This document shows positions 9,673 through 19,303 of a DNA stretch of 64,000 nucleotides, in pieces. The notes beneath the pieces are model-generated. The model saw only the letters and a list, made by a program, of their open reading frames with translations. It searched no databases and was not told the DNA's origin. The stretch covers positions 1,440,501 to 1,504,500 of the forward strand of contig NZ_CP033087.1 of the NCBI RefSeq assembly GCF_003691365.1. Direction: 5' to 3'. The translations under genes were made by a program, and so were the position numbers. How positions within the stretch are numbered: the stretch's first letter is position 1; every line of letters starts with the position of its first letter. The stretch comes from Commensalibacter melissae (lineage in GTDB: Bacteria > Pseudomonadota > Alphaproteobacteria > Acetobacterales > Acetobacteraceae).

Positions 9673-10341
9673 TTAAAAATCTAAATCGGCATAATATTTG
9701 GGAGGGACTACACCACTTACCCGATCATTTAACAAGGCACGAAAACTGGGGCGGGATTTTATCCGAACATACCAATCCTTTACCATTGGATATTTATCCC
9801 AGTTAATATCACCAATATAATCCAAGCTAGAAAGATGGGCTGCAGCAGCAAAATCAGCAATTGACAAATTATTTCCTGCCAGCCAAACCCTGTTTTCAGC
9901 TAGATAAGCAATATAATCAAGATGAAATTTTATATTCTGGTAGCCTTCTCTCAATGCTTGAGCATTGGGATTGCTATTTCCAAAAAGACGTTTGAACATT
10001 TTCTCAAACAGTAAATTTCGAGTGATTTCTCGATTGAATTTGTCATCAAACCAGGCAACCAATCGTCGCACCTCCACTCTTTCCGCTAAAGTGCGACCCA
10101 TTAATAACGTGTCAGGATAGGCTTCTTCCAAATATTCGCTGATCGCATAGGAATCACAAATAGCCAGACCCGTTTCTTCTACCAGGACAGGAACGGTACC
10201 AGCAGGATTCATCGACAGGAATTCATCCCGTTTTTTCCATACAGCTTCGGTCATCAATTCAAAAGATAATCGTTTTTCTGCCATTATCAATCGAATTTTA
10301 CGACTGAAAGGACAAAGGGGAAGATGATACAATATTCGCAT
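9673..10341 (-). CDS. Glutathione S-transferase family protein
   Basis: The 222-residue protein has a thioredoxin-fold N-terminal domain (LYHLPLCPFSRKIRLIMAEK) with the GSH-binding GTVPVLVEE and DSYAISEYLEE motifs, then the all-alpha domain with NNLSIADFAAAAHLSSLDYI. The PFSRK motif puts a serine where some relatives have a catalytic cysteine. Such proteins conjugate glutathione or act as SspA-like regulators; the substrate is unknown. It is the first gene of the minus-strand run gst-GT4-GT9-thrS-infC and faces minC across a non-coding gap that must hold both promoters. Confidence 0.88.
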   Translation of the reverse strand: MRILYHLPLCPFSRKIRLIMAEKRLSFELMTEAVWKKRDEFLSMNPAGTVPVLVEETGLAICDSYAISEYLEEAYPDTLLMGRTLAERVEVRRLVAWFDDKFNREITRNLLFEKMFKRLFGNSNPNAQALREGYQNIKFHLDYIAYLAENRVWLAGNNLSIADFAAAAHLSSLDYIGDINWDKYPMVKDWYVRIKSRPSFRALLNDRVSGVVPPKYYADLDF

Positions 10342-10601
10342 AAAGCCTTGCCATTATTCCACAAAATCTCTTTAGTGTAACATAATATGTTTTTTTACTG
10401 AAAATATTTTAAAATCAGTTTATCACTACAGTTTAATCATATAGCTTAACTTTTAATCAATTATAAAGGCTTAAATTCATCTTTTAAAAAATTACAAGAT
10501 ATTTATTTTTTCATATATTATTATTTTATTTTTCAACTTTATCAAAACGTAATAATTTAGACGTCATTAATTTATTGATCTGTCAAACAGGAAATACACT
10601 C

Positions 10602-11312
10602 GTGGTGCATCATTCTTCGCATTCACTGCCCCCCTTACGGATCCGAGGCCGTTCGTTTTTGGCACTGGTTCTTTCACCAAAAGCCCCTCTTGTAAATTGG
10701 TTACAAAGCCTGGACGAACAAATTAAACGTTCTTCACAATTTTTCTATGGCAAACCTGTTATTCTCAATCTTGAACTCTTGACAGGCGATGAAGAAGGAT
10801 TGGAAAAACTTTATCATGAACTTTTAGGCAGAAATATTCAGATTATCAGTATGGAAGGATTGCCATCCAATCCTTCTGCATTAAAGGACTGGCCTAGAAA
10901 TTTCATTCTTACAGGAGGAAAGAATATCGACAATTTAAATCCCCCGATCGATTCTCCAGCTAAAAATCAATCCGTTCCTTGCTATATTACTGATGATCCC
11001 GTTCGATCAGGACAAAGCATTTTTTTTCCGGAAGGGGATATAATTGTTGTTAATTCTGTTGCATCGGGAGCGGAAATTAGCGCCGGTGGATCCATTCATG
11101 TTTACGGCGCCCTGCGGGGACGCGCTATTGCCGGTATAAGTGGACAACCCAATGCCAGAATATTCACCAGTCATATGGCAGCAGAACTATTGGCTATTGA
11201 CGGATATTACATGACAGCAGAAGAAATTCCAGAGGCTTTTAACAATAAATCTGCACAGGTTTTTTTAAAAGAGAATGTTATTACTGTAACTAATCTAACA
11301 AAAACAAGGTAA
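10602..11312 (+). CDS. minC: Septum site-determining protein MinC
   Basis: MinC blocks FtsZ assembly away from midcell. The C-terminal beta-helix domain is clear (ISAGGSIHVYGALRGRAIAG and ARIFTSHMAAELLAIDG), preceded by a linker and the N-terminal FtsZ-inhibiting domain. A TTG at 10575 is in frame but has no ribosome-binding site. GTG codons at 10602 and 10605 follow an AGGAA by a suitable distance, so 10602 is used (236 residues). minD and minE follow on the same strand. Confidence 0.94.
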   Translation: MVHHSSHSLPPLRIRGRSFLALVLSPKAPLVNWLQSLDEQIKRSSQFFYGKPVILNLELLTGDEEGLEKLYHELLGRNIQIISMEGLPSNPSALKDWPRNFILTGGKNIDNLNPPIDSPAKNQSVPCYITDDPVRSGQSIFFPEGDIIVVNSVASGAEISAGGSIHVYGALRGRAIAGISGQPNARIFTSHMAAELLAIDGYYMTAEEIPEAFNNKSAQVFLKENVITVTNLTKTR

Positions 11313-11403
11313 ATAAAATTATATTCTGATATTTTTAGTGTTTTATTTGCCGTAAAATGATATTTTTAACATATTGAAAATGGATTATCATAAAGGAACA
11401 AGT

Positions 11404-12216
11404 ATGTCGAAGGTAATCGTTATTACCTCAGGTAAAGGCGGGGTTGGTAAAACGACAACAACCGCAGCGATTGGAGCGGCCCTCGCCCAGACAGGACAAA
11501 AGGTTGTCGTCATTGATTTTGATGTCGGTTTAAGAAATCTTGACCTTGTAATGGGATCAGAAAGACGTGTGGTGTTTGATTTTATCAATGTAATACAAGG
11601 TGAAGCCACGCTTTCTCAAGCATTGATTAAAGATAAACGTATCGAAACCCTTTTCATTCTGGCCGCTTCCCAAACACGGGACAAAGACGCCTTGACTGAA
11701 GAGGGTGTCAAAAAGGTTATTGAGGAATTAAAAGAGAAGTTTGACTGGATAATTTGTGACAGTCCGGCCGGAATTGAACGCGGTGCTAAAATGGCCATGC
11801 ATTTTGCTGATGAGGCCATTGTCATTACCAATCCCGAAGTATCCTCGGTTCGTGACAGTGATCGTATCATAGGCATCCTTGACAGTACAACTGATAAAGC
11901 CCAAAAAGGTGAAAAAATTAACAAACACCTGTTAATTACACGTTATGCAACAAACAGGGCAGCCCATGGCGACATGCTTAACACAGATGATATACTTGAT
12001 ATCCTTTCCATTCCCTTGATTGGTATCATTCCTGAAAGTGAGGAAATTCTCAAGGCTTCAAATATAGGTACTCCGATAACACTTTCTGCACCCAACTCTG
12101 CTCCTGCCCGTGCCTATGTAGATGCAGTTAAACGCTTGCAAGGAGAAAAAATAGACATTACCATTCCGACTGACAAAAAAGGGTTTTTTGACTGGTTGTT
12201 AAAGAGGAATAGATGA
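11404..12216 (+). CDS. minD: Septum site-determining ATPase MinD
   Basis: This 270-residue deviant-Walker-A ATPase ([10 protein letters not shown], residues 9-18) binds the membrane in its ATP form, recruits MinC and is released by MinE. The C-terminus [10 protein letters not shown] is the amphipathic membrane-targeting helix. An in-frame ATG upstream at 11374 adds ten residues, but the ATG at 11404 follows AAAGGA at good spacing and gives the family start [13 protein letters not shown]. It overlaps minE by four bases (ATGA). Confidence 0.97.
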   Translation: MSKVIVITSGKGGVGKTTTTAAIGAALAQTGQKVVVIDFDVGLRNLDLVMGSERRVVFDFINVIQGEATLSQALIKDKRIETLFILAASQTRDKDALTEEGVKKVIEELKEKFDWIICDSPAGIERGAKMAMHFADEAIVITNPEVSSVRDSDRIIGILDSTTDKAQKGEKINKHLLITRYATNRAAHGDMLNTDDILDILSIPLIGIIPESEEILKASNIGTPITLSAPNSAPARAYVDAVKRLQGEKIDITIPTDKKGFFDWLLKRNR

Positions 12217-12491
12217 TGAGTTTTTTATTTTCAAATTTCTTTAATAAAAAAAGTTCAGCGCCCGTTGCCAAGGATCGTTTACAGATCCTGCTGGCTCATG
12301 AACGTTCTTCTACCAGCAATCAAAATGATTCAGATTTATTGCAAAAATTACAAAAAGAAATTATGGCGGTTATCCAAAAGCATATCTCCATTGATCAAGA
12401 AAAAATTCAGGTCAAAATTGATCAAGGATCTGCCTGTTCTACATTGGCTATTGATATTGAGGTTCCCCAACAACGTCAAAAAAAATTTTGA
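12213..12491 (+). CDS. minE: Cell division topological specificity factor MinE
   Basis: At 92 residues this is a normal-length MinE. The N-terminal FSNFFNKK segment is the membrane-binding and MinD-contact part, followed by [13 protein letters not shown], the anti-MinCD helix/strand, and the dimerisation domain. MinE stimulates the MinD ATPase and drives pole-to-pole oscillation. Its start overlaps the minD stop, giving coupled translation. Two adjacent ATG codons are possible starts. Confidence 0.95.
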   Translation: MMSFLFSNFFNKKSSAPVAKDRLQILLAHERSSTSNQNDSDLLQKLQKEIMAVIQKHISIDQEKIQVKIDQGSACSTLAIDIEVPQQRQKKF

Positions 12492-12529
12492 TTCAAACTT
12501 GATAATATCGATAGACTTTTTTTATGTAT

Positions 12530-12568
12530 TTGAGGAGCTTGTTATTGATCTATAATAAAACTCCTCAA
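12530..12568. terminator. Possible terminator between convergent minE and the decarboxylase gene
   Basis: An 8-bp inverted repeat, TTGAGGAG at 12530-12537 and CTCCTCAA at 12561-12568, lies between the two convergent stops. The loop is long (23 bases) and no clear T run follows on either strand, so function as a terminator is uncertain. Confidence 0.35.
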
Positions 12569-12575
12569 CATTTAT

Positions 12576-14273
12576 TTAGAAATGAACTTTTTTATCAAGC
12601 TCTTTCAAACCTCTTTTTCCATAATTGAAGGATGCAATACGGTCTGCTGAATCCTGAACTTTTTTGGGTATGTCAAAAGGATCAATCATAATTTCAACAA
12701 TACGCGGTACTAAAGTATCATTTTCCAGTTCTTCCAGGCTTGTTTCCAATTCATCCTCAGTTCTGACTTGATAGTATGAATAGGGTTTATTATCACTCAA
12801 AGCATCAAATAGTTTATGATAGTTCCATTCAGGAATATCATTAAACGAGGAATATAACCCCATAATGCTGCGTTCGATTGTATAACCTTTATTATTCACC
12901 AAAAAAATGATTGGATTAAGATCATGCGCAAAAAAAGCTGATACTTCCTGCGCTGTTAATTGGAATGACCCATCCCCGACAAATAATATTTGGCGCCGTT
13001 TAGGTGCTGCCATTAATGAACCAAACAAGGCAGGCAATGAATACCCGATTGATAACCACAAAGGCTGATTAATGATGGTAATTCCGGCAGGAAGAGCCAA
13101 TCCCCTGACACCTCTCATCGAGGTGCCTGCATCCGTAACAATGACATCATTTTCCTGAATGAAATGATCCATTTTTGTCCAAAAACGATTGAGGATTAAT
13201 GCCTTGCCCTTTTCAACTGTCCATGAATGTTTTTTATTTTTATGAATGGAAGAGAATAAATTTGACTGTCGGGACAAGTCATTTTTTATCAGGCTTTTCA
13301 AAAGGTCTACAGCACAGACATCCTCAAACACTTTTTTACCAACGATAGTGCTGAAGGGCATGATATTGATCATATTTTCTGGAATATTCTGCGTAAAATA
13401 CCCAGAATTACTGTCTGTAAATTTTACGTTAATTCCTATTAAGCAATCAGAATTTTCAATGATATCTAAAACGGATCTGACAGAAGCCCCGCCATTATAT
13501 TCACCAACCCATTGCAATAAACCCTGATCCAAAATTGCCTGTGCCGCTGATTGGGTGGCAAATGGAATATTCAATTTTTCGATAAGTTCTTGCGTAAGTT
13601 CTCTAAGTCCAAATCGATCTATGGCATTACCCAGCAGCATAGCCGGGCGTTCAGCATGTCGCAGACGTTCTTTAATGCCATGCAAAAGATTTGAAAGTTG
13701 TAAGGAATCACTCATTTGTAATGAACAGACCAGTTTGTCATCAGGGACATCAATCTCGAAAAACGTTATATCCGATGGGATTTGAATATAAACAGGTCTT
13801 TTTTCCCGTTTGCAAACTTTCAATACACGATCAATTTCCCCCACTGCATTTTGTGGCGTAAGGCGCGCCTGAGCGACAGTATAGGAGCGGTAACAATTCA
13901 TGACATCTTCATAATTACCCTCCGCTGTGGTATGATGCAAAAAGGATCTTTGATTTATACTGTGTAAAGGTGGCGCTCCAGAAAGACAAACCATTGGCAC
14001 GTATTCGGCATATGCTCCTGCAACACCATTAAGGGCACTCAGGTCACCAACACCATATGTTGTTAGTATTGCAGAAATTCCATTTAAACGTGCATAACCA
14101 TCCGCAGTATAGGCCGCGTTCAACTCATTACGATTTCCAACAAATTTTATATCTTTTCTTTTTTCTGCCTGCATCAAAAATTGAAGATTATAATCCCCAG
14201 GCACACCAAAAATTGTGTTGATCCCAATTTGAGATAATCTATCCAATAAGAAATCCCCAATTGTTTTTTTCAT
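12576..14273 (-). CDS. Thiamine-diphosphate alpha-keto acid decarboxylase (pyruvate/indolepyruvate type)
   Basis: The 565-residue enzyme carries the cofactor-activating Glu50 (NRNELNAAYTADGYAR), the catalytic pair His113-His114, the GDGS...NN thiamine-diphosphate/Mg motif and Glu467 in NNKGYTIE, all required for non-oxidative decarboxylation of 2-keto acids to aldehydes. The segment after Glu467 (ERSIMG, then FNDIPEWNYHKL) resembles indolepyruvate and branched-chain keto acid decarboxylases more than Zymomonas PDC as I recall it, so the substrate may be broader than pyruvate. AGGAG precedes the ATG. It is monocistronic, ends opposite minE and has a TATAAT element about 80 bases upstream. Confidence 0.9.
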   Translation of the reverse strand: MKKTIGDFLLDRLSQIGINTIFGVPGDYNLQFLMQAEKRKDIKFVGNRNELNAAYTADGYARLNGISAILTTYGVGDLSALNGVAGAYAEYVPMVCLSGAPPLHSINQRSFLHHTTAEGNYEDVMNCYRSYTVAQARLTPQNAVGEIDRVLKVCKREKRPVYIQIPSDITFFEIDVPDDKLVCSLQMSDSLQLSNLLHGIKERLRHAERPAMLLGNAIDRFGLRELTQELIEKLNIPFATQSAAQAILDQGLLQWVGEYNGGASVRSVLDIIENSDCLIGINVKFTDSNSGYFTQNIPENMINIMPFSTIVGKKVFEDVCAVDLLKSLIKNDLSRQSNLFSSIHKNKKHSWTVEKGKALILNRFWTKMDHFIQENDVIVTDAGTSMRGVRGLALPAGITIINQPLWLSIGYSLPALFGSLMAAPKRRQILFVGDGSFQLTAQEVSAFFAHDLNPIIFLVNNKGYTIERSIMGLYSSFNDIPEWNYHKLFDALSDNKPYSYYQVRTEDELETSLEELENDTLVPRIVEIMIDPFDIPKKVQDSADRIASFNYGKRGLKELDKKVHF

Positions 14274-14353
14274 ATATTATCTCCTAATTTTACAATGTAT
14301 TTCTTAAAATAGTCTTAAATTTAGAGACTGTTATCTCAATTGAAGAATCTCAA

Positions 14354-14359
14354 ATTATA
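14354..14359 (-). promoter_or_regulatory. Candidate -10 element for the decarboxylase gene
   Basis: A perfect TATAAT (minus strand) lies about 80 bases upstream of the start codon, in the gap after the sufE stop. The region 17 bases further upstream is T-rich without a good -35 hexamer, so this is only a likely promoter core. Confidence 0.4.
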
Positions 14360-14388
14360 CGAAATAAATATTTCAAAAAAAATTAACA

Positions 14389-14829
14389 CTATCGTGAGGC
14401 AATATGCTGTATGGCTTTAACCATCGACATAACCCCATTACTTCGATTTGCTGACAACGCCCCTGCAAGTCCCAGATCCTTAACAAATTCAGGATCGATT
14501 TTCAAAATTTCCTCTGCTGTTCTTCCAGAATAAATCCTTAGTAACAAAGCGATCAGACCTTTAACTATCACGGCATCAGACGATCCAGCAAAATAATATT
14601 TATTTCCTTCCCGGGAGTAATTTAACCAAACCTGACTTTGACAACCAACCACACGAAATTTATCATTTTGCCATTCAACAGGAAAAGCAGGCAAATTATT
14701 TCCAAGTTCAATCAAATAACGATATCGCTGCGTCCAATCATCAAAAAGATCAAACTCATCCCTAATGGCATCAATCGCCTCTACCGCGCTTTGTTCTTCG
14801 GGTAAAATAAAAGAACCTGAAATTGACAT
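14389..14829 (-). CDS. sufE: Sulfur acceptor SufE
   Basis: The 146-residue protein has FDDWTQRYRYLIELG near the N-terminus and the conserved sulfur-accepting Cys63 in VVGCQSQVW. SufE takes persulfide sulfur from the cysteine desulfurase SufS and passes it to the SufBCD scaffold for Fe-S cluster assembly. The other suf genes are not in the window. It follows hslU by 33 bases on the same strand. Confidence 0.93.
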   Translation of the reverse strand: MSISGSFILPEEQSAVEAIDAIRDEFDLFDDWTQRYRYLIELGNNLPAFPVEWQNDKFRVVGCQSQVWLNYSREGNKYYFAGSSDAVIVKGLIALLLRIYSGRTAEEILKIDPEFVKDLGLAGALSANRSNGVMSMVKAIQHIASR

Positions 14830-14862
14830 AGATAAATCTCGTACAGCCAGACAAATTACAAA

Positions 14863-16185
14863 TTAAAGAATAAAACGACTTAAATCACTTTTACTCGCCA
14901 AGGAAGCAACTTTTTCCGTTACATCCTTTGCCGTTATCTGAATCTCCTCACCTGAACGTTCAGAAGCTGTAAAAGAAACTTCTTCGAGAAGCTTTTCCAT
15001 AACGGTTGCCAGACGACGCGCACCGATATTCTCAACTCTTTCATTAATATCCGTTGCCAATTGGGCAATTGAATCAATTGCATCATCCGTAAACTGTAAC
15101 TTGACTTTTTCCGTTTCCATCAAAGCGATATACTGTTTTAAAAGTGACTGTTCGGGTTCTGTTAAAATCCGACGCATATCTTCACAGGTTAAAGCCGATA
15201 ATTCAACACGAATCGGTAGACGCCCCTGTAGTTCCGGCAATAAGTCAGAAGGTTTAGCCAAATGAAAAGCACCAGAGGCAATAAAAAGTATATGATCGGT
15301 TTTAACCAGACCATATTTTGTTGAGACAGTCGTTCCCTCTATTAATGGCAGTAAGTCACGCTGTACCCCTTCACGGGAAATATCGGCACCACCACGCCCA
15401 CCACTTCCTTCATAAGAACGGGCACAAACCTTGTCAATTTCATCCAGAAAGACAATTCCATGATTTTGTGCACGCTGTATAGCTTCTTGCACAAGCGCAT
15501 CATTATCCAGAAGCTTATCAGATTCTTCACGAATTAATGCCTCCCGGGCTTTTGCAACCGTCATACGGCGTGATTTTTCAGAACGGTTCATGAACCCTTT
15601 CATCATATCGGTAAAATTGATAATCTGGGCCGATGGCATCCCCGGTATATCCATTTGATTAACAGGAGAGGATATATCCGCCACTTTGATATCTATTTCC
15701 TTGTCCTCTAAATCTCCATTAACCAGCATCTGCAGGAATTTATTACGTGTTTCTGCTGTCGCTCCATCTCCCACCAACGCCGTTACTATTCTTTGATTTG
15801 CGGCATCTTTTGCCTTTTCAACGACATTGCGACGTTTTACATCACGCAACATGACCAAAGATGCTTCAACCAAATCGCGAATAATGCTTTCCACATCACG
15901 ACCGACATAACCGACTTCGGTAAACTTAGTTGCCTCAACTTTTAAAAATGGAGCTTGTGACAAACGGGCTAATCGACGAGCAATTTCCGTCTTACCACAA
16001 CCCGTTGGTCCAATCATCAAAATATTCTTAGGAACGATTTCTTCCCGCATCCGGTCAGGTAACTGAGCTCTTCTCCATCGATTGCGCAAAGCGATAGATA
16101 CAGCCTTTTTTGCTTCATGTTGACCAACAATATAACGATCAAGTTCTGCAACAATTTTTTTCGGAGTATAGGTCGGGATTTGCAT
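14863..16185 (-). CDS. hslU: ATP-dependent protease ATPase subunit HslU
   Basis: This 440-residue AAA+ unfoldase starts with [17 protein letters not shown] and has Walker [10 protein letters not shown], Walker B IVFLDEID and the sensor/arginine region with [17 protein letters not shown]. The insertion (I) domain between the Walker motifs is present, and the C-terminal SRFIL tail that docks in HslV is intact. HslU unfolds substrates for the HslV peptidase. It follows hslV by three bases. Confidence 0.97.
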   Translation of the reverse strand: MQIPTYTPKKIVAELDRYIVGQHEAKKAVSIALRNRWRRAQLPDRMREEIVPKNILMIGPTGCGKTEIARRLARLSQAPFLKVEATKFTEVGYVGRDVESIIRDLVEASLVMLRDVKRRNVVEKAKDAANQRIVTALVGDGATAETRNKFLQMLVNGDLEDKEIDIKVADISSPVNQMDIPGMPSAQIINFTDMMKGFMNRSEKSRRMTVAKAREALIREESDKLLDNDALVQEAIQRAQNHGIVFLDEIDKVCARSYEGSGGRGGADISREGVQRDLLPLIEGTTVSTKYGLVKTDHILFIASGAFHLAKPSDLLPELQGRLPIRVELSALTCEDMRRILTEPEQSLLKQYIALMETEKVKLQFTDDAIDSIAQLATDINERVENIGARRLATVMEKLLEEVSFTASERSGEEIQITAKDVTEKVASLASKSDLSRFIL

Positions 16186-16188
16186 ATA

Positions 16189-16770
16189 TTATTTACTTTC
16201 TGAGTTCAAGGTCTCTACAACAAGGGAGTGATTGGTATAAATACAAATATCCCCAGCAATTTTCATGGCTCGACGTGCGATTTCTTCCGATGTTAGTCCA
16301 TCAACAGTCAAAAGCGCCCTTGCGGCCGCCAGAGCATAATTACCACCGGAACCAATGGCTACCACCCCGTCTTCTGGTTCCAGTACATCACCATTACCTG
16401 TTAACGTGTATGAATGAACATGATCAGCCACAAGCAGCATTGCCTCAAGTCTTCTTAAGTAACGATCCGTTCGCCAATCCTGAGCCAACTCGACACAAGC
16501 CCTTTCCAACTGATTGGGATAACGCTCCAATTTCTTTTCCAAACGTTCCAGCAAGGTAAAAGCATCCGCTGTCGCCCCTGCAAAACCAGCCAATATAGAA
16601 CCGTTTTGTCCTATTCTCCTGACTTTCCTCGCATTACCTTTTACAACTGTATTACCCAGTGTTACCTGGCCATCACCTGCTATTGTCACCTGCTTTCCGT
16701 AACGGACACATAAAATAGTCGTACCATGCCACTGAATAGGATCATACGTAGATAAAGTGTTATTTTGCAT
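16189..16770 (-). CDS. hslV: ATP-dependent protease peptidase subunit HslV
   Basis: The 193-residue proteasome-like peptidase has [20 protein letters not shown], with the catalytic N-terminal threonine at residue 17 after HG, then GNARKVRRI and [11 protein letters not shown]. The 16 residues before Thr17 must be removed to expose the nucleophile; similar pro-segments are known in alphaproteobacterial HslV, unlike E. coli where only Met precedes the threonine. It partners with HslU directly downstream. Confidence 0.96.
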   Translation of the reverse strand: MQNNTLSTYDPIQWHGTTILCVRYGKQVTIAGDGQVTLGNTVVKGNARKVRRIGQNGSILAGFAGATADAFTLLERLEKKLERYPNQLERACVELAQDWRTDRYLRRLEAMLLVADHVHSYTLTGNGDVLEPEDGVVAIGSGGNYALAAARALLTVDGLTSEEIARRAMKIAGDICIYTNHSLVVETLNSESK

Positions 16771-16821
16771 ATCTAGGGTTAACCTTACATAAAATTATAT
16801 GATAATAATTATCCGAACTGG

Positions 16822-17217
16822 TTAAGAAATCAATTCTTCTATACGCTTTGTCAATACCCCAAGGGAAAAAGGTTTGGTTAACAATTGTATTTTATTGTCA
16901 AGAGTCATGGTATTGATACCATGTGCATAACCAGTAATAAATAATATCGATAAATTCGGCCAGATCTTACGCGCAAATTCAGCAAGTTTGTTTCCATTTA
17001 CTCCTGGCAACCCGATGTCGGTTAATAGTAAATCGACATGCATATGATTACAATCCAAATCTTGTAATAATGCCATTGCCTTTGTGCCATCTTCAGCGGC
17101 AATTACCTCAAACTGCATTTCATCCAGCAATTCCACCAATAATGGGCGTAAAATGGAGTCATCCTCAGCAACCAAAATTATTTTTTTTGTTTTTTGTTTT
17201 TGTGCTTCAATCAACAT
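16822..17217 (-). CDS. Single-domain response regulator
   Basis: This 131-residue CheY-like receiver carries the acidic pair Asp19/Asp20, phospho-acceptor Asp67 (LLLTDIGLPG), a conserved Thr/Ser position in LFITGYA and Lys115 (LLTKPF). It has no output domain. The histidine kinase gene lies 255 bases upstream on the same strand, so it is the likely partner. The domain resembles the C-terminal receivers of hybrid kinases, suggesting a detached phosphorelay module. Downstream lies hslVU. Confidence 0.85.
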   Translation of the reverse strand: MLIEAQKQKTKKIILVAEDDSILRPLLVELLDEMQFEVIAAEDGTKAMALLQDLDCNHMHVDLLLTDIGLPGVNGNKLAEFARKIWPNLSILFITGYAHGINTMTLDNKIQLLTKPFSLGVLTKRIEELIS

Positions 17218-17472
17218 TTCCTTATGCCTTTACGTCAAAAGGAAAAATATAGTGTTCAGACTCTATAATCATTTTAAAACTATATATTCACTTCGTTATC
17301 TATATTATCATTTAAAAAAAATATTAAAAAGCAATTAAAGAATAAAAATATGCATCTACGTTTTATATAAAAATCATATTAGATTGGTGACATAATATAA
17401 TATTAATTTTTGATTTCTATTTAATTAATTTATATTAATATTCAAATATGTTGATGGAAATTTATTAAATAT

Positions 17473-19050
17473 CTATCTTTCCATTTCACTATATATGGGT
17501 AAATATATACTTATATTTGTTCCTGCTCCCAATTGACTTTGCACATTAACCTGTCCCCCCGACTGTTGTGCAAATCCATAAACCATTGCCATTCCCAGTC
17601 CTGTTCCCAACCCCATTTTTTTTGTTGTGAAAAAAGGTTCAAAAATATGAGCAATGGTTTCGGCACTCATTCCCTCGCCTTCATCCTGAATGATGGTGAC
17701 TGCATAAGAACCCGGATTTAAATGAAGCCGTTTGCCTTCATCCGGACTAATATCTTTCTTATCCAAAATGATAGTTATTACACCTCCATTTTTCATGGCA
17801 TCTACTGAATTGATACACAAATTCATGACAGCCAATTCAAATTGTGATGGATCTGTCTTAACCGTCAAAATACCCGATATATTATTTTTAAATTCAAGAT
17901 GAATTCTATTTGATTGGTTGGCTTCAATCTGTTCTTTGAACCTTCTTTCATAACGCATCTGAAGAGTTTGGGACAATAGATCAAAATTTTTATGAATAAT
18001 CTTGGTGAGATCCACTTCCTGCAAAGATAATTTCTTTCTTCTGCTGAAACTCAAGAGTCGCTCTGTCAATGTGCTACCCTTTTTTGCCGCCTCCAAGGCA
18101 TTGTTCTGTAACTGCTTAATTGTATCCATGATTTCAGAATTACCCGAAACCTCCAACAGCTCTTCGGATAACTCCAACGAGCCGATCATTGTTGTCAACA
18201 GGTTGTTGAAATCATGAGCAATTCCCCCAGCCATTGTACCAAGGGCCTTCAATTTTTCCGACTGCCGCAACTGCATTTCCAATTCTTTTTGTTTAGTGAT
18301 ATCCAGCTCCATCAGTACAGAAGGATGCGTAATTTCACCCTTTGCTCTATCCAGCAATAAACGGGTAATCATAAACCATTGTGACGATTGTTTGGAATTA
18401 TTCGAGGGAACCTCCAATATCTCCACAAAGCGCTCCTCCTTTTTCAAACGCTGGTTAAATCTTGACAATTCTTGCGACGTAAAGGACGGTTCAGTTTCCT
18501 CTTCGGTTTTTCCAAGGCATTGGGCAATGGTCAATCCACGTCGATTGGCCGCCAACTGGTTTATACGAGTGAAACGACCCTCTTCATCTTTGAAAGCAAG
18601 GCCATAGGGCAGATTATCCAACAACCCTTTTAACAATAAACGTTCATGCATTAGTTTTCTTTGAAATTCTGATCTTTTAACGGCCCGTTTTACAATTTCC
18701 TTTACCATGAAAGGATCCAGCGGTTTTGGAATAAAAAACGATATTCCCCCTTCATTCAACGCCTTGATCAGAATATCCGTTCGGCTTTTTGGTCCCAAAA
18801 GAATACGTGTAGCAACAATAAGATTACGAACACGGGCAAAAAAAATATTTCCGAACATGCAGGGCATGAAATTATTATAGATAATGGTGGAAAAATGAGC
18901 CCCCTTTTTAATCATATCCAAGGCATGATAGGAAGATTCTGTAAGATATAAAGAGTAATCCTGACCCAGAATTTGTTTGAATTCCTTTAAAATCCTGGAA
19001 TCATTATCAATGATTAATATCGAAGGCTGCGTATTGTTACCCATACCCAA
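17473..19050 (-). CDS. Cytosolic PAS histidine kinase with degenerate N-terminal receiver
   Basis: The 525-residue protein has a receiver-like domain (about 10-125), a PAS domain (about 138-255), a phospho-acceptor helix with AGGIAHDFNNLL (His279) and a C-terminal HATPase domain with LCINSVDAM (N box), DEGEGM (G1) and GLGTGLGMAM (G2). No membrane segment is seen, so it senses a cytoplasmic signal. In the receiver the position of the phospho-accepting aspartate is Asn59 (IIYNNFMP), although Asp15/Asp17 and the lysine (IPKP) remain, so it probably cannot be phosphorylated. It is paired with the downstream response regulator. Confidence 0.87.
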   Translation of the reverse strand: MGMGNNTQPSILIIDNDSRILKEFKQILGQDYSLYLTESSYHALDMIKKGAHFSTIIYNNFMPCMFGNIFFARVRNLIVATRILLGPKSRTDILIKALNEGGISFFIPKPLDPFMVKEIVKRAVKRSEFQRKLMHERLLLKGLLDNLPYGLAFKDEEGRFTRINQLAANRRGLTIAQCLGKTEEETEPSFTSQELSRFNQRLKKEERFVEILEVPSNNSKQSSQWFMITRLLLDRAKGEITHPSVLMELDITKQKELEMQLRQSEKLKALGTMAGGIAHDFNNLLTTMIGSLELSEELLEVSGNSEIMDTIKQLQNNALEAAKKGSTLTERLLSFSRRKKLSLQEVDLTKIIHKNFDLLSQTLQMRYERRFKEQIEANQSNRIHLEFKNNISGILTVKTDPSQFELAVMNLCINSVDAMKNGGVITIILDKKDISPDEGKRLHLNPGSYAVTIIQDEGEGMSAETIAHIFEPFFTTKKMGLGTGLGMAMVYGFAQQSGGQVNVQSQLGAGTNISIYLPIYSEMER

Positions 19051-19303
19051 TTCTCTAAAAAGTATTTATTGATATATATGGTTTGCCTAGATCAATAATT
19101 AAACAGAATCTACAAAAATACCATTCCACTTATTTTTCTCAGAATATCTGATATGGCAAGTAAATTCACTGAAAATTAATATGTTTCGGTTCATTAATTA
19201 TTTTAATTCAAAAAATTAAAGATTTATATAAAGAGTTTTATTATAAGATTTATATCAATATGCTACAGTGTATCTTCTTTTTATTCAGTTTAAGGATAGT
19301 TTC

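Noticed and set aside
10575-10601. Earlier TTG start for minC
   Set aside because: No ribosome-binding site precedes it; GTG 10602 has one.
16110-16559. Plus-strand ORF of 149 codons
   Set aside because: It lies antisense to the well-supported hslV and the 5' end of hslU and its translation shows no recognisable domain.
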